Position numbers and translations under genes: made by a program
Origin: Caproiciproducens galactitolivorans
GTDB lineage: Bacteria; Bacillota; Clostridia; Oscillospirales; Acutalibacteraceae
NCBI RefSeq assembly: GCF_026672255.1
Contig: NZ_JAPOHA010000002.1
Location: forward strand, 62,001 to 126,000
DNA length: 64,000 nt
Direction of reading: 5' to 3'
Shown: positions 62,371-64,000 of the stretch, in pieces
Numbering within the stretch: the stretch's first letter is position 1
Layout of the letters: every line of letters begins with the position of its first letter
Notes under the pieces: model-generated
The model's input: only the letters and a program-made list of their open reading frames with translations
Told to the model about the DNA's origin: nothing
The model's database searches: none

Positions 62371-63903
62371 ATGATCAAAATAAAATCCGAAGATTTTTTA
62401 AGAGATACCATCCTTTTTGGGATTACAATATTATTAATGCTAACTTCGAATCTCCTGACCGTATTCGGGGTCTGGAACACTGCGGTTGACGTTCTGTTTT
62501 TTGCCATCCTGTTTTTGGATGTTTCGATTGCCGCCAGTCTGATTCATAACGTAAGGCGTGACCTTGCATTACTGATCTTTCTAATTACCTATAATGTATT
62601 GCTTATGGGCCGTGTGTTTACCTCCTGGTTTGGGTATCACCATAAGCTCCTTCTTCTTTTGGAAGCGGATGATTTTCAAAAGCTTTTTCAGTCGCTTCAA
62701 CTGGTGGCTCTTTCGTTGTTCTGCGTTTATTGTGCTTATCGGCTGGCTGGGCCGATTTTTCACAAACGCGAAGCGAAAATTGAACGTCTTCATACCAAAG
62801 CGGTTTCTCAAAGCCAATTGGTTCCGATTATCCGTCAGTTGAGCGCAATTGTGCTGTATGTCAGTTCGGTTCCGTTTCTCTATATTCTGTTTAAAACGGC
62901 GCTGGCTGTTGTAAGGCACGGTTACCTTCAATCCTTCACAAGTACAACGGATGTGCCGTCCATTATCAGCCGGCTTTCCATGTTCTTTGTCCCTGCTTTT
63001 GCGGTCTTTCTTGCAACCCTGCCGAGCAGGAAACAGATCAAACTGCCGCTTGCAGTTTACAGCGTTTATATGCTTGCATCCCTCTTTACGGGCAGGAGAA
63101 ATACCATTGTCTGTGAAGCGCTGATGCTTGCCTTTTACTTTGTCATGCGCGATTCGCTTTTGGAAAAGGACAAGCGGGTTCTGAAGAAGAGGACGGTAGC
63201 CTATGTTGGGGTGCTCGGCATCATTGCTATGTACGGTTTGCAGTTTTTGGCGCTCGTCCGTTCAGGGGCCGAAAATACCAAGCGCGGGCTGGGCGAGATG
63301 CTGGTCAGCTTTATCGATTCCCAGGGAGCGAGCTTCCGTGTCGTTGTGCAGACTGTAAACCATATTCAGTCGTTTAACCCTTCTACGTCTTATATGTATT
63401 TATTTTATCCGTTTGAGCTGTTCGTTCACAATAACGTTGTTACACGCACCTTATTTGGACTGACGCCGATTATTGAAGTACAGACTTCGGAATTCGTACA
63501 GACAACGCATAATTTCGGCCATGCGTTAACCTATATGGTTGACCCGGAGCGGTACCTTTCGGGCGGCGGCTTCGGTACCTCTTATGTAGCGGAAGCTTAT
63601 GTTGCTTACGGGATTATAGGAGTAATTCTTGTAAGCGCAATGATCGGCCTGATTTTCCGCTTCTTCGCTTCTTTACTGACGTATAACTGGGTTGTGATTA
63701 CCTGCGGTTTGCTTGCTGTTAAGAGCTTTGTGTATATCCCCCGCAATTTTGCATTCTTATGGGTGACCGAGGTATTCAACATCACTTACATCTGTTTCTA
63801 TGTCGCGATTTATCTTGCGGCGCTGCTTATCGCAAAGGGAATGCATGTCCGAAAGACGAATATGAGCGCTCCCGAACCTCTTGCATTGGAGGAACAGATA
63901 TGA
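62371..63903 (+). CDS. Polysaccharide polymerase-like membrane protein
   Basis: The 510-residue protein has about eleven to twelve predicted membrane helices and reads MIKIKSEDFLRDTILFGITI from the ATG at 62371 (TTTAGGGAAG upstream). A GTG at 62365 is less likely. A long loop with FGTSYVAEAYVAYGIIG lies in the C-terminal half, as in O-antigen/capsule polymerases (Wzy-like). An extended -10 (TGCTATAAT) at 62332-62340 may be its promoter. It overlaps the next gene by four bases. The polymerase role is inferred from topology. Confidence 0.75.
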   Translation: MIKIKSEDFLRDTILFGITILLMLTSNLLTVFGVWNTAVDVLFFAILFLDVSIAASLIHNVRRDLALLIFLITYNVLLMGRVFTSWFGYHHKLLLLLEADDFQKLFQSLQLVALSLFCVYCAYRLAGPIFHKREAKIERLHTKAVSQSQLVPIIRQLSAIVLYVSSVPFLYILFKTALAVVRHGYLQSFTSTTDVPSIISRLSMFFVPAFAVFLATLPSRKQIKLPLAVYSVYMLASLFTGRRNTIVCEALMLAFYFVMRDSLLEKDKRVLKKRTVAYVGVLGIIAMYGLQFLALVRSGAENTKRGLGEMLVSFIDSQGASFRVVVQTVNHIQSFNPSTSYMYLFYPFELFVHNNVVTRTLFGLTPIIEVQTSEFVQTTHNFGHALTYMVDPERYLSGGGFGTSYVAEAYVAYGIIGVILVSAMIGLIFRFFASLLTYNWVVITCGLLAVKSFVYIPRNFAFLWVTEVFNITYICFYVAIYLAALLIAKGMHVRKTNMSAPEPLALEEQI

Positions 63904-64000
63904 AACTGCTGCTTTTGCTTACCACTTCTTTTCCGTACGACAACGGCGAAGAATTCTTACTCAATGAAGTAAAGTATATCCGGGGGTTTGATAAAGTATT
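63900..64000 (+). CDS. Glycosyltransferase, N-terminal fragment
   Basis: The first 33 codons of a frame that starts at the ATG at 63900 and overlaps the previous stop as ATGA; the window ends inside it. The sequence MKLLLLLTTSFPYDNGEEFL, then LNEVKYIRGFDKV, is the N-terminal beta-strand and loop of GT4-type glycosyltransferases. Together with the upstream polymerase-like protein it suggests a surface polysaccharide locus that continues outside the window. Confidence 0.7.
   Translation, partial: MKLLLLLTTSFPYDNGEEFLLNEVKYIRGFDKV

Overview
The window looks like chromosome of a motile Gram-positive Clostridia member. An Oscillospirales-type relative is my inference; no rRNA gene is present to fix the taxon. 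The evidence is a flagellar system without P- or L-ring genes (no FlgH or FlgI), Bacillus/Clostridium-type chemotaxis proteins (CheC, CheD, a CheC-FliN fusion called FliY), a FliW/CsrA pair, a SigD-type sigma factor, frequent TTG and GTG starts with strong Shine-Dalgarno sequences, and moderate GC.

Layout: (1) 1-1160, minus strand: start of a kdp potassium-transport operon (kdpF, partial kdpA). (2) 1330-4369: a small ORF and a large secreted multi-SH3 protein with a GH24 muramidase domain. (3) 4553-53765: a flagellum and chemotaxis supercluster. Flagellin has its own sigma-28-type promoter and a leader with a CsrA-type hairpin. A minus-strand late operon follows (flgM-flgN-flgK-flgL-DUF6470-fliW-csrA). 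From 11.7 to 36.6 kb one run of 30 co-directional genes, with a sigma-A-type promoter at its head and a strong terminator at its end, goes from flgB through the basal body, C-ring, export gate, stators, CheY, sigma-28, rod proteins, FapA, CheC and CheD. Then come fliD-fliS-(fliT-like) on the minus strand, an HD-GYP protein, a short IS30 relic, a toxin/immunity-like pair, cheW, a PilZ protein, a second cheW, the ylqH/ylqG pair, and cheA, cheR, cheB and an MCP. (4) 53.77-54.5 kb: a tnpA-only IS200-type element with many hairpins. (5) 54.5-64 kb: housekeeping genes (comM, dinB, a SigH-like sigma factor, a 64-nt tRNA-like element, a zinc-ribbon protein, DUF1858, trmK, Nif3, the NFACT protein RqcH), then the start of a polysaccharide locus (polymerase-like membrane protein, partial glycosyltransferase).

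The parts fit together as follows. Sigma-28 (31.7 kb) is made late in the basal-body operon and is held by FlgM. Once the hook is built it would read flagellin, the flgM operon and probably fliD, cheA and the MCP gene. FliW and CsrA then adjust flagellin translation through the leader hairpin. Chemotaxis runs MCP-CheW-CheA-CheY, with CheC/CheD/FliY as CheY-P phosphatases and CheR/CheB as adaptation enzymes. The HD-GYP and PilZ proteins suggest c-di-GMP control of motility.

The most unusual items are: an SH3b domain that appears inserted inside the GH24 lysozyme fold; a toxin-immunity-like cassette with a sharp drop in GC placed next to an IS30 relic inside the motility cluster; a 64-nt tRNA-like element with a shrunken anticodon arm ahead of a zinc-ribbon gene; a 913-residue FliD with three related internal modules; and the hairpin arrays around the IS200-type tnpA.
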